Assembly (NCBI GenBank): GCA_027310535.1
Contig: DAIDAQ010000045.1
Coordinates: 1-25,744, forward strand
Origin: Candidatus Micrarchaeaceae archaeon
GTDB lineage: Archaea; Micrarchaeota; Micrarchaeia; Micrarchaeales; Micrarchaeaceae
Direction of reading: 5' to 3'
DNA length: 25,744 nt
Shown: positions 6,508 to 15,800 of the stretch, in pieces
Layout: every line of letters starts with the position of its first letter
How positions within the stretch are numbered: position 1 is the first letter of the stretch
Position numbers and translations under genes: made by a program
Notes under the pieces: model-generated
What the model saw: only the letters and a program-made list of their open reading frames with translations
Databases searched by the model: none
What the model was told of the DNA's origin: nothing

Positions 6508-8985
6508 TTAGGCCTCTATGCTTACAGAATAATCTTGTGAGGGCTTTACATTGACAGAACCTGCCTTCAATATCCCGGCGAGCTCCCCCTTCGACTGCTC
6601 TATAATCCCCAGATATTCTTCCCGAACATTTATATTAATTGCTGATATGCCTTTGTTGAGGGCTAGCCTGGCCGAGCTCTTTGCCTTCCTTACGTCGCTG
6701 ACGATGCCATTGAGCAGCGCCCCTGCAGATTCGTAGTCCACCTGTATCGGCGCTGCAAAGAGCACGCCGTTGACAACGTACTTCCCGGCGGGCATCTCCT
6801 TGTGCACCGGGAGCTCGCCGGCAAACACGCTTCCGCTTTCGAACATCGCGTTCGTCTCCTCGGCGAGGAATGGCATCACAGGTGCGATAAGCTTGAGCGC
6901 GGTCAACAGAACGTGCTTGAGCGTGAACGCGGCCGACTCCCTGCTAGCCTGGCCCGCACTTCCCTCGCCGCTGACCCTGTACTTCACGTCTTCGAGGTAA
7001 TAATCGCAGAACTCGTGCCAGTAGAAGTTGGTGAGCGCGCTCATCGCGGCATAGAGGTCGAACCTCTCGTACGCCTCCTCTACCTCCCTGATGAGCGAGT
7101 TCAGCCTTATGAGTATCCAGATGTCAAAGACGCCCATGTGCTTCTCGGCATGCTTCGGCTCCCTGACAGAGGCCAGCGCACCCCTGATGAAGAGCGCGGA
7201 GTTGTAGAGCTTGACGGAAAATGCCCTTGAGTGGTTGAGCTCCACATAGGAGAAGGGCTTGTCCTTCCCCACGCTGCCGCTCATCGCGGCCCAGAGCCGC
7301 ATGGCGTCAACCCCATAATCGCGCAGCACATCCTCTGGGAGCACGCCATTACCCCAGCTCTTGTGCATCTCCCTCCCATCCTCCCCCAGCACCATGCCGT
7401 TGACAATCAGGCTTTCGAACGGCTTGTTGCCGGTGAGCGCCCAAGTCCTTAGGATTGTGTAGAAGGCCCATGTCCTTATTATGTCATTGCCCTGTATCCT
7501 GAAGGTTGCTGGGAACGCCCTCTTGAACAGTTCCATGTCATCAGGCCAGCCGGCTATGACCATGGGGGTTATCGATGAGTCCACCCAGACGTCGCACGTG
7601 TTCCTTTCAGCTATGACCTTCGATGAGCCGCACTTCGGGCACTCGCGGCGCGGCGCTGCGCTTGACGCCGGGTCTACCGGGAGCGACTCCCTCCTTGCGG
7701 GGATGATGGTACCGCAATCGCCGCAATACCAGAAAGGCAGCGGGGTGCCGAAGACCCTGTTCCTCGAGATGCTCCAGTCCCACTCTATGTAGTTCGCCCA
7801 GTTGCACAGCTCCTGCAGCTTGCGCTCCGGTATGAAACGCACACCTGAAGCCACCTCCTTGATCTTCTCTGCGTGCTCCTTTGTCTTTATGAACCATTGC
7901 GTGGAGACAAGCAGCTCGATCGGGGTATTGCACCTGTCGTGCACCTTGACGGTCTGCGCCACCTGCTCCTGCTTAAGGAGCAACCCTGCCTCCCTGAGAT
8001 CCCTCAGTACCGCGGCCCTGGCATCCTTCGAATTCATCCCGTCATACTTCCCTGAATTGGTGAGAAGCCCTTGGCCGCTCATCGCCCCTACCAAGTGCAG
8101 GCCGTGCTTGTAGAACATTATGACATCGTTCTTGTCACCGAACGTGCATACCATCTCCGCCCCGGTGCCGAACGAGGCGTCAACAAGCTCGTCCGCTATC
8201 ACTTTCACCTTCCTGCCTGCCAGCGGCACAGCGACGCCCTTCCCGACCATGCTTTTGTAGCGTTCGTCACCCGGGTTCACTGCAACTGCAACACAGGCAT
8301 GCAGGAGCTCGGGCCTTGTCGTTGCTATCTCAATATGCCCTCCATCACATGCAAACTTGATGTAGTTGGATTGCGAGTTCCTTTCAACGTCGCTCGTCTC
8401 TTCCCTGGCGATGGAGCTATTGCAGTGCGTGCACCATTCAACAGGGTGCTTGCCCCTGTAGACGAACCCCTTTTCGTGCATCAGGAGAAGGGAGAGCTGC
8501 ACCTTCCTCCTGTATTCAGGAGACATCGTCATGTACTCGAGCGACACATCGAAGCTGGCGCCGAGCTTTGACATCTGCGCCTTCATCAGGCCCATATTGT
8601 GCACAGCTATCTCGCTGCAGCGCCTGTAGAACTCCTCCCTTGGCATCTCCCTCCCGAACCTCTTCTCGGCCTGCAGCTCGATGGGAAAGCCTTGCATGTC
8701 CCAACCGACAGGATAGAGGACGTTGTAGCCCTTCATCCTGTAATAGCGCGCTATTGAATCGGTATATATCACCCAATACGCCTGGCCTATATGCAGGTCG
8801 CCGCTTGTGAATGGAGGTGGTGTGTCTATTGACAGTATAGGTGAGCTCTTGTCACCGCGCCTGAAGGCGAACGCGCCGCTCTCCTGCCATCTTTCCTTCC
8901 ACTTGTTGTAATCTATTTCTGTGGTCCGCACTGGATTGCACCGTTTACAATAAATCGCCGAAAAGGGATATAATAGTGATGGCAT
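6508..8985 (-). CDS. valS: valyl-tRNA synthetase
   Basis: Class I aminoacyl-tRNA synthetase that charges tRNA-Val. From ATG 8985 it is about 825 residues. The HIGH-type motif is 'DLHIGQAY' (about 64-71), followed by 'YPVGWDMQGFPIELQ'. The editing domain has 'IATTRPELLHACVAVAVNP' and 'FGTGAEMVCTFGDK', which are ValRS-type. Zinc-knuckle pairs appear at 'WCTHC', 'YCGDC' and 'CPKC'. The KMSKS-type loop is 'MHKSWGN' (about 540-546), with Trp in an uncommon place. The anticodon-binding part ends with 'LNKGISAININVREEY'. Start choice is open: ATG 8985 overlaps the upstream stop as TGATG (coupling) but adds about 19 odd residues; GTG 8931 gives a usual N-terminus ('RTTEIDYNKWKERW'), has a GGTG just upstream, and follows a TATA-like box near 8965-8974 by a fitting distance. 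Confidence 0.95.
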   Translation of the reverse strand: MPSLLYPFSAIYCKRCNPVRTTEIDYNKWKERWQESGAFAFRRGDKSSPILSIDTPPPFTSGDLHIGQAYWVIYTDSIARYYRMKGYNVLYPVGWDMQGFPIELQAEKRFGREMPREEFYRRCSEIAVHNMGLMKAQMSKLGASFDVSLEYMTMSPEYRRKVQLSLLLMHEKGFVYRGKHPVEWCTHCNSSIAREETSDVERNSQSNYIKFACDGGHIEIATTRPELLHACVAVAVNPGDERYKSMVGKGVAVPLAGRKVKVIADELVDASFGTGAEMVCTFGDKNDVIMFYKHGLHLVGAMSGQGLLTNSGKYDGMNSKDARAAVLRDLREAGLLLKQEQVAQTVKVHDRCNTPIELLVSTQWFIKTKEHAEKIKEVASGVRFIPERKLQELCNWANYIEWDWSISRNRVFGTPLPFWYCGDCGTIIPARRESLPVDPASSAAPRRECPKCGSSKVIAERNTCDVWVDSSITPMVIAGWPDDMELFKRAFPATFRIQGNDIIRTWAFYTILRTWALTGNKPFESLIVNGMVLGEDGREMHKSWGNGVLPEDVLRDYGVDAMRLWAAMSGSVGKDKPFSYVELNHSRAFSVKLYNSALFIRGALASVREPKHAEKHMGVFDIWILIRLNSLIREVEEAYERFDLYAAMSALTNFYWHEFCDYYLEDVKYRVSGEGSAGQASRESAAFTLKHVLLTALKLIAPVMPFLAEETNAMFESGSVFAGELPVHKEMPAGKYVVNGVLFAAPIQVDYESAGALLNGIVSDVRKAKSSARLALNKGISAININVREEYLGIIEQSKGELAGILKAGSVNVKPSQDYSVSIEA
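8965..8974 (-). promoter_or_regulatory. possible internal TATA box for valS
   Basis: Minus strand ATTATATCCC inside the first codons of the longest valS reading. A transcript starting about 25 bases on (near 8945) would favour the GTG start at 8931 and let valS be expressed without the LAGLIDADG-like gene. Confidence 0.35.
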
Positions 8986-9482
8986 CACTTGCGCGGCAGC
9001 TTGGTGCTGTATTGCCTTATAAAGGAAGCAAAAGCGGATTGGTTCCTTACATAGTGCTTGCTACCCTGCACATCCTCATGCACGCCGACGTTCTGCAGTA
9101 ACAGGGAATCCGCATCATCAATGCCGCTTAGGAAGATGCCCTTTGTATTTATGCCACCCGCAGCATCGAACATCCCTGCCACATACTGAGCCGAATAAGC
9201 ATTCGCGTATTTGAATACCCTCGTCTTGCGCTGCAGTGCCTTGTCAAACAGCTTCTTCAGCTTCGAGTTGTAGAACATTGCCCTGTAAACCCCCTTCTCT
9301 TCGCTTATGAGTATCTTGTTCGGCTCAATGCCCAGCTCCTTGTAGGCTATTGATGCAAACTTCTCTATAGCTGTCTCGCTTTCACTTGAGGCCGCTACAG
9401 AGGCACTGGGCTCCTGCGGGCTGTGTGCATAAATGCCCAGCATGTAGCTGGTCTGTTCGGTCAACTTCAGCTTCTTCGCCAT
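8985..9482 (-). CDS. degenerate LAGLIDADG-like protein
   Basis: 165 residues. Two motifs resemble the paired LAGLIDADG helices of homing endonucleases and their relatives: 'YMLGIYAHSP' (13-22) and, more clearly, 'YVAGMFDAAGGI' (100-111), followed by a beta-like stretch 'KGIFLSGIDDADSLLLQNVG'. In active nucleases each motif ends in a catalytic Asp. Here the matching positions are Ser (first motif) and Ala (second), so cleavage is not expected. The rest of the fold may be kept for nucleic-acid binding, as in WhiA-type domesticated proteins. The basic start 'MAKKLKL' and a TATA box 26 bases before the ATG point to a leaderless mRNA. It is the first gene of the valS-uS15-eS1-carS unit (stop overlaps valS ATG as TGATG). 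Function unknown; the fold assignment is moderate. Confidence 0.65.
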   Translation of the reverse strand: MAKKLKLTEQTSYMLGIYAHSPQEPSASVAASSESETAIEKFASIAYKELGIEPNKILISEEKGVYRAMFYNSKLKKLFDKALQRKTRVFKYANAYSAQYVAGMFDAAGGINTKGIFLSGIDDADSLLLQNVGVHEDVQGSKHYVRNQSAFASFIRQYSTKLPRK

Positions 9483-9504
9483 AGTTGGTTTATGGAGAGG
9501 AAGG

Positions 9505-9512
9505 ATTTAAAG
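9505..9512 (-). promoter_or_regulatory. TATA box of the housekeeping operon
   Basis: Minus strand CTTTAAAT centred about 26 bases before the ATG at 9482. The distance predicts transcription starting at or within a base or two of the start codon, that is, a leaderless mRNA. Confidence 0.55.
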
Positions 9513-9601
9513 CATAGGTCTTGTTGCATGCGTAGGTAGCATTGTAAAGTAAACTGACATCGGTAACATTACTTTTATTCTACGTCGTCAATCTATTTTT
9601 G

Positions 9602-9769
9602 ATGAAGAGAGGGGGGAATGTTGCGATAAAGGCAGGAACCTACAGGCTCGGGAACATGCCTACTGCCGATGCGCCGATTGCCTCCATGGCAAAGATGCTG
9701 AGCGCAAAGCTTGTGGCGGATGACAGACACTTCGCCGACCTTGATATCGATCTTTTAAAGTTAAGGTAA
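9602..9769 (+). pseudogene. truncated PIN-domain (VapC-like) C-terminal fragment
   Basis: A 55-codon ORF. Its sequence matches the C-terminal third of PIN-domain ribonucleases: 'TADAPIASMAKMLSAKLVA' (the usual 'xADAxIAxxA' helix with the acidic residue) followed by 'DDRHFADLDIDLL' (the usual 'TxDxxFxxL' ending). The N-terminal part with the first catalytic Asp and the following helices is absent: the frame is closed by a stop at 9545-9547 and the residues between do not look like a PIN domain. No antitoxin gene is next to it. A CTTTTATTC element about 26 bases before the ATG could still drive a leaderless transcript, so a small protein may be made. Most likely a remnant of a toxin gene. Confidence 0.5.
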
Positions 9770-9820
9770 CCTTCTTCTGGTCGCCTGCGAAGCTGGCGCC
9801 GGGTTTGCAAAACAGAAAAA

Positions 9821-9854
9821 GATGCAGTCTTGAAAATTAATGCGAAGAAACGCA
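9821..9854 (-). repeat. 3' arm of the 16S rRNA processing stem
   Basis: Pairs with 11405-11438 on the other side of the 16S gene. Segments 9821-9833 (13 bases) are perfectly complementary to 11426-11438. After a small asymmetric internal loop, 9839-9849 pairs with 11413-11423 (one mismatch), and 9849-9854 pairs with 11405-11410. Archaeal pre-16S RNA is cut in a bulge-helix-bulge within such a stem by the tRNA-splicing endonuclease; the loops seen here are consistent with that. Confidence 0.7.
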
Positions 9855-9876
9855 TCGCGATGCACACTTTTTGTTG

Positions 9877-9897
9877 AAACTTTTTCTTAAAAAGTTT
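9877..9897. other. A/T-rich hairpin just beyond the 16S 3' end
   Basis: A perfect 9-base inverted repeat (AAACTTTTT / AAAAAGTTT) with a 3-base loop, lying 4 bases outside the mature 16S 3' end and inside the processing stem. A 12-base perfect palindrome (GCATCGCGATGC) sits at 9852-9863. These may shape the pre-rRNA trailer or act in 3' maturation; role unknown. Confidence 0.55.
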
Positions 9898-9900
9898 CTT

Positions 9901-11383
<1,483 letters not shown>

Positions 11384-11404
11384 CGACGCAATTAAAAGCA
11401 ACTC

Positions 11405-11438
11405 TGCGTTCCTTCTTTGCATTCCTCAAGACTGCATC
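11405..11438 (-). repeat. 5' arm of the 16S rRNA processing stem
   Basis: Complement of 9821-9854; see that entry for the pairing. It starts 22 bases outside the mature 5' end and lies between the promoter and the 16S, as expected of a pre-rRNA leader. Confidence 0.7.
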
Positions 11439-11525
11439 CAATTCCAAGCAGGAATTTTCACTCTTTCGCTTTTGAATAGGGAAAAAGAGCCCTAACCGTT
11501 ACCGTAAAAAAGCAATATGATTATG

Positions 11526-11550
11526 GCACAAATCTATATATAACTTGTGC
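11526..11550 (-). promoter_or_regulatory. 16S rRNA promoter: TATA box inside an inverted repeat
   Basis: Minus strand GTTATATATAGA (11533-11544) is a strong TATA box and would start transcription near 11512, giving a leader of about 130 nt that includes the processing-stem arm. The box is flanked symmetrically by GCACAA (11526-11531) and TTGTGC (11545-11550), a 6-base inverted repeat that could bind a dimeric regulator. Confidence 0.55.
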
Positions 11551-11808
11551 AGCTTCGCTGACGCGCTAGTTGCCGAAAATGCCGCAGCAGCCCCATTACA
11601 GATTTCTAACATAACCCTCAGTACGCGGCTTTCAGAAAAAGTTGTAAATATATAGATAACATAATTAAATTAGGTTGGGTGCATGAGCGTGGCTTCCCAT
11701 CTGCAGGATGCTACTGGGAAAAAACCATTTATTGGCTGGGCGAGGATTTATGCCTGATACAAAAGTATATATTATAATACTTACATAATTATATTTATAT
11801 AGTACTAT
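11551..11808. other. intergenic region with a possible 24-codon leaderless ORF
   Basis: A divergent promoter region between the 16S promoter and the small membrane protein gene. It is A/T-rich with several TATA-like boxes. The one at 11646-11655 lies about 32 bases before an ATG at 11683, which opens a 24-codon ORF ending at 11757 (GKKPFIGWARIYA at its C-terminus). No homology is recognised and the coding call is weak. A further box at about 11764-11780 probably serves the gene at 11809. No tRNA was seen. Confidence 0.3.
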
Positions 11809-12144
11809 ATGAAAAAAACCCTCCTATGGAATACTCAGGTGATGCCGGGTGAGATTGCTATGTTGCGGAACATAAGAGCCCTTTATACAAAGAACAAGAT
11901 GCGAGCCGTATATATTGCAGCCGTAGCTTTCATGTCGATCTCCTTCTCCACAGTGCTAGTGCTGCTGCTGGCACCAGTATTAACGGGCATTGACAGCAAG
12001 ATTGGCGTGTACCTTGCAATTGCCGGAAGCCTTATGCTCCTTGCAGCAAAGAGGAGCATAACAATGGACCATGCCATTCCTGCAGTTCATGCAATAACAT
12101 ACATTGCGCTGGGTGCGGCGGCACTGCTCTTGTTGGTGATCTGA
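11809..12144 (+). CDS. small membrane protein coupled to a HerA/VirB4-like ATPase
   Basis: 111 residues. After a basic N-terminal part with several Arg/Lys (about 19-32), hydrophobic segments lie at about 33-59, 66-80 and 93-111, so two or three membrane helices. Met12 or Met18 could be the true start. TATA-like boxes at 11764-11780 and 11790-11801 precede it. Its stop overlaps the ATG of the next gene as TGATG, a strong sign of translational coupling and of a shared job: it may be the membrane partner of that ATPase. Size, topology and linkage recall the small VirB3-like membrane subunits that accompany VirB4 ATPases in type IV secretion and conjugation, but sequence alone does not prove this. 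Confidence 0.65.
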   Translation: MKKTLLWNTQVMPGEIAMLRNIRALYTKNKMRAVYIAAVAFMSISFSTVLVLLLAPVLTGIDSKIGVYLAIAGSLMLLAAKRSITMDHAIPAVHAITYIALGAAALLLLVI

Positions 12145-14342
12145 TGCTGCTCGTCAAGGCGCTGCCAAGCGCGGGGGTCGATAGGAGAGTGTTCTTTGAC
12201 GCAGTTGGGAAGCAAGACTTCGGCATATTCGTAAATGCAGAGACCAAACGCACATACCTCTGGTTCGAGAGCCCGGATTGCATCAAGCGGATACGCAACA
12301 TGATCCCTGGGTTTGAGGCAGAAAGCGCTGAACCCTTGTTCGGCGCCGCGGGGGATGCGCGTGCGATATTGGCATACCGCCTTCCGCAGGAAGGCTTCGA
12401 TATAGTGGCTGCGGTAACCTCACGGGTCGAGAAGGGCTCGTTCGGCATCCTCTTTCTCAGGTGCGGAGAACGCGAGGCGAGCACTGCAAAGGAAATGATA
12501 GAGGGCATGTTGGGCACAAGGGCAGTGAAAGCAACGGCAGTGCAGTCAGCGCGCGGGAGAGGAGGGGGCACATCGCTGCACATGGACCTCTTCACAGACT
12601 CGGAGGAACGGAGGATGATGCTTGACATGCTGGAAGACGCCAACACAACGCTACTTTCAGGGAGGCAGCTTTACAAGGTCTTTTTCGTCGCGTTTGATAG
12701 CGAAGAAGGGGTGAGGAGCGCGCTCTCGGAAACCGCGGTCATGATAGGAGAAACCCGTGTAGGCTTTGACTGCATTGCAGGGCTCTTTTCATCGTTGAAA
12801 GGCCAGAAGGCGCTTGCATTCGGGACGCAGCATGCAAGCTGCTTTGTCGGGTTCATTGGAGCTGAAAGGCTGAACTATGCGATAGAGACTTTCGCGGGTC
12901 CGGAGAGCGCAGGAGGTATAGCGCTTGGCAGATATGCAATGGCGGGCGTCGCTGAAACCGAAAGGGAGGTCACAATGCCAAGATCATCGCTCAACCTGGG
13001 CATGATAATATCCGGCGTCCCGGGCAGCGGAAAGACATGCGAGGCAATGGCGATTATCCGGCAGACTATGGCCGTGGATAAGCCCGCAATCGTAGTGATC
13101 TCGCCCACCAACGAGTGGAATGCATTCGCAGCAGGGCATGCGATGCACCTGATAGAAGTGGGAAAGGACTACACGCCGATCAACTTTTTCGCTAATCCGA
13201 AAGGCACAAGCAGGGAGAAGTTTTACGAAGACCTTGCGCTCCTGCTCTCTTCGGCATCCAACTCCGGGCCGTACAGGAACCCGATGGAGAAGTGCCTTCT
13301 GAACGCGTTCAGATTGAGTGGCAGACAGGGCCTGATGAACCCGACAGAGGTATACGACCAGATTGAAGAGAGCATAATCAGGCTGCACGGGAAGAAAACC
13401 AATGTTGGGGTAAAATACACAAAGCACGGAGAAAACATAAAGGCAGCACTCGAGAACCTCCGGCATATACTTTCGCATAACGTCTATTCTGTGACAACCG
13501 GGGTGCAATTGGGGGATATGGCAAAAGACGGGGTCGTCTTCAACCTTGCCGGTGCCAGCAACAACGCAAAACCTTATTTCTATGCGCTGCTGCTCAACCA
13601 GTTCTACGCGCTCGCGGACATGTTTGATGATGACGGCGATGACGAACTGCGCATGCTTATCTGCATAGAGGAGGCGCAGACAATATTCATGGCGGAAAAA
13701 GAGAGCGCCGCCTCGATGGACTTGACCAGCAGGATACAGGACTTCAGGAAGAAGGGGGTAGGCATCATGCTCCTGACCCACAGCATAACAGACATCACGC
13801 CGGAGATAAGGAGGATGTGCCAGAACAAGATTTACATGAAGCAGGCACCTGACATCGCCGCAATAGCCGCAAAGGACCTTGTCTTCACCTATGCGGAACA
13901 GGATGAAGTCGTGGCAAAGCTGAAGCACCTCGATTCAAGGCTCTGCGCGGTCAATTTTGTGGCGAAGTCCGGAGACGAGAAGCTGGCATCAGACTCCGTA
14001 TTCCTGATAACGAAACACTACAAGGAACAAGCCGCGGCAGCCGCGCGCCCCAGCAGGCATGGTGTGAGCCGGGGCATACGGGCGCGCGTCACCATAGAGG
14101 ACAAGAGAGAAGGCGACCGGAAGAGCAGGGAGATTGCAGGGCTTGCGGTTTCTTTCTTGGGAGAGGGGCTGTGCAATGTGCGTGTTGCAGGAGGCGCGGC
14201 TTCGTTTAGTGCCTTAGAAGGCAGGCTTTACTCGCTGGTGCTGGTTGCTGCAAACGGGAAGCAGGTGGCTTCGATGAAGGCTGCGGCGCATGCAAACATG
14301 AGGCTTGTGCTCGACGCTTCCGGGCTCCATGAGACCAAATAG
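12144..14342 (+). CDS. HerA/VirB4-like P-loop ATPase
   Basis: 732 residues. Residues 1-280 form an alpha/beta region without a recognised name, in the place of the VirB4 N-terminal domain. The motor follows: Walker A 'SGVPGSGKTCE' (290-300), then 'IVVISPTNEWNAF' as the beta strand and bend after it, and Walker B 'MLICIEEAQ' (504-512) with the HerA-type 'EEAQ'. 'QDFRKKGVGIMLLTHSITDITPEIRR' at about 532-557 matches the conserved stretch after Walker B, with Thr-His in place of the usual Ser/Thr-Gln. A basic C-terminal domain (about 620-732) ends it. Likely a hexameric motor that moves DNA or protein through a membrane complex with the 111-residue protein. It differs from the ATPase at 24419-25744, which lacks this long N-terminal region in the visible part. 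Called VirB4-like with moderate confidence; HerA or another pumping ATPase is possible. Confidence 0.75.
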   Translation: MLLVKALPSAGVDRRVFFDAVGKQDFGIFVNAETKRTYLWFESPDCIKRIRNMIPGFEAESAEPLFGAAGDARAILAYRLPQEGFDIVAAVTSRVEKGSFGILFLRCGEREASTAKEMIEGMLGTRAVKATAVQSARGRGGGTSLHMDLFTDSEERRMMLDMLEDANTTLLSGRQLYKVFFVAFDSEEGVRSALSETAVMIGETRVGFDCIAGLFSSLKGQKALAFGTQHASCFVGFIGAERLNYAIETFAGPESAGGIALGRYAMAGVAETEREVTMPRSSLNLGMIISGVPGSGKTCEAMAIIRQTMAVDKPAIVVISPTNEWNAFAAGHAMHLIEVGKDYTPINFFANPKGTSREKFYEDLALLLSSASNSGPYRNPMEKCLLNAFRLSGRQGLMNPTEVYDQIEESIIRLHGKKTNVGVKYTKHGENIKAALENLRHILSHNVYSVTTGVQLGDMAKDGVVFNLAGASNNAKPYFYALLLNQFYALADMFDDDGDDELRMLICIEEAQTIFMAEKESAASMDLTSRIQDFRKKGVGIMLLTHSITDITPEIRRMCQNKIYMKQAPDIAAIAAKDLVFTYAEQDEVVAKLKHLDSRLCAVNFVAKSGDEKLASDSVFLITKHYKEQAAAAARPSRHGVSRGIRARVTIEDKREGDRKSREIAGLAVSFLGEGLCNVRVAGGAASFSALEGRLYSLVLVAANGKQVASMKAAAHANMRLVLDASGLHETK

Positions 14343-14345
14343 GGC

Positions 14346-15800
14346 TTACAGCCTGCCGTTTTCCGTTGTGTAGACCTCCATGCCACCATATGTTTTTGTT
14401 ATTTGGCTCGAGCGTATGCCGTATATCTCCTTTATCCCATGGGCGTACGCGAGCTCCACCAGTCTCTGCGTTATAATCCCGTCAAAAACAATTGCATGCA
14501 CCCCCTTCGTGTCTTGGACCGACTGGATCAGTTCGCGTATTGGAACCTCTTTAATAACTGAGCCGTCGCTCGCATAGAGCCTGCCGCGCAGCGTGTTGCG
14601 CAGTTCCTCCAACGAGTGCATATAAGCCCCGTTTGCTGCATTCTGCCCGCCGATTGCAGGTATGCTCTCAATAGGGGGGCTGTCGCTGCCAATCTCTTCT
14701 AGATCAGCATGGGCGCTGTACTGTTGCTCCCTGCCAGCGTATTCGTCTGAAGGCTTGCGCAGGTTACTCACAATCTTGGACGGGCTCAATATTGCAGGCT
14801 CCAGCGAAACAGGGTGCTGCGGCTCCTCGCGTGACGGCGGGGCCTGTTGCTGGGGCCTCTGCTGTTGCTGCTGCCTTTCCTGCCTCTCCCTCTGATACCT
14901 CCTATCATCAAAGCCTCTACCTTGCCCCCTTTCCCTCTGATAAGGTTGCCCGTTCCTTCCGATCCTGTTCTGCTGCATGTACTGATCTATCGGTATCCTT
15001 GAGCGCAGGGCCTTTATGATCTCCTTTCTTGTAAGTTCTTCTACCTCCTTGCCGTCTGGCGCTCTTGCAACGAAGTCTACCTCTGCGACATTGAGGATGT
15101 TCTTTACTATCATCTCACCACCCCTGTCTCCGTCAACAAATATAGTGGCATCCTTTGCGCTGCAAAGCTCGACTATCGTTCTTGGGATCACTCCTGCAGC
15201 ACCTCCAACGGCTATGCAGTTTGGTATATCATTTTTGAGCAGGTTGATGACGTCGGCCCTTCCCTCGACTATTACAACCTCGTCGCTCTTCGCTATTTCG
15301 GGGCCTGCCGGTAGCGCCTCTGGGCCATAAGTGCCGATCACACTCGATTTCACTTCTGCCTCTACCAGCTCGCTGATCTCCTTGCTGTCCGGCACCTCTG
15401 TATTGAGCATCGACTTTATCAGCTCCTTTGCCCTGTTTATTATCTTGGAGCGCTTTTCGTTCCTTGTATCTTCCACCTTCTCTATTTTGAATGATGTTTC
15501 AAACGGGCCGACCCTGTCGACAGACTCTATCGCTGCCGCAAGTATGCACGTCTCCACCCTGCCAAGTGATGAAGGAAGGAAGAGTTTGCCCATGGTCCTG
15601 CTGCCTGATGTATTAGTGGTTATCTCTATCCTTCCTATCTTGCCGTTCTTCTGCAGTTCCCTTAGATCTAGCCCTCCGCCGAGGAGCCCTTCAGTCTGTC
15701 CGAAAACAGCACCGATTATGTCCGGCTTCTCAACCAATCCAGTTATCTCAAACCTCGCCTCCACCATGTATTTTACTATGTCTATGTAAGCCTTTGCCAT
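14346..15800 (-). CDS. dnaG: archaeal DnaG primase (TOPRIM)
   Basis: Archaeal DnaG-type protein, a TOPRIM enzyme linked to primer synthesis and also to the RNA-degrading exosome. Start ATG 15800 (484 residues) is preferred over GTG 15809: a GTGATC matching the 16S anti-SD lies four bases before it. The N-terminal part shows the family hallmark 'GAVFGQTEGLLGGGLDLREL'. TOPRIM motifs are 'VVIVEGRADVINLL' (catalytic Glu about 179) and 'TIFVDGDRGGEM' (Asp about 223 and 225), and 'AVGGAAGVIP' lies between them. A low-complexity Arg/Gln linker (about 273-330, including a QQQQQ run) separates this from a C-terminal domain (about 410-484). Convergent with the ATPase gene, 3 bases apart. Confidence 0.93.
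   Translation of the reverse strand: MAKAYIDIVKYMVEARFEITGLVEKPDIIGAVFGQTEGLLGGGLDLRELQKNGKIGRIEITTNTSGSRTMGKLFLPSSLGRVETCILAAAIESVDRVGPFETSFKIEKVEDTRNEKRSKIINRAKELIKSMLNTEVPDSKEISELVEAEVKSSVIGTYGPEALPAGPEIAKSDEVVIVEGRADVINLLKNDIPNCIAVGGAAGVIPRTIVELCSAKDATIFVDGDRGGEMIVKNILNVAEVDFVARAPDGKEVEELTRKEIIKALRSRIPIDQYMQQNRIGRNGQPYQRERGQGRGFDDRRYQRERQERQQQQQRPQQQAPPSREEPQHPVSLEPAILSPSKIVSNLRKPSDEYAGREQQYSAHADLEEIGSDSPPIESIPAIGGQNAANGAYMHSLEELRNTLRGRLYASDGSVIKEVPIRELIQSVQDTKGVHAIVFDGIITQRLVELAYAHGIKEIYGIRSSQITKTYGGMEVYTTENGRL

Noticed and set aside
8071..8571. 166-codon plus-strand ORF and other plus-strand frames within valS
   Set aside because: They are shadows of the valS coding sequence with no motifs of their own.
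12984..13928. 314-codon ORF on the minus strand inside the HerA/VirB4-like gene
   Set aside because: It lies antisense to a gene with clear Walker motifs, is rich in His/Arg/Cys in a way typical of shadow frames, and has no recognisable domain.
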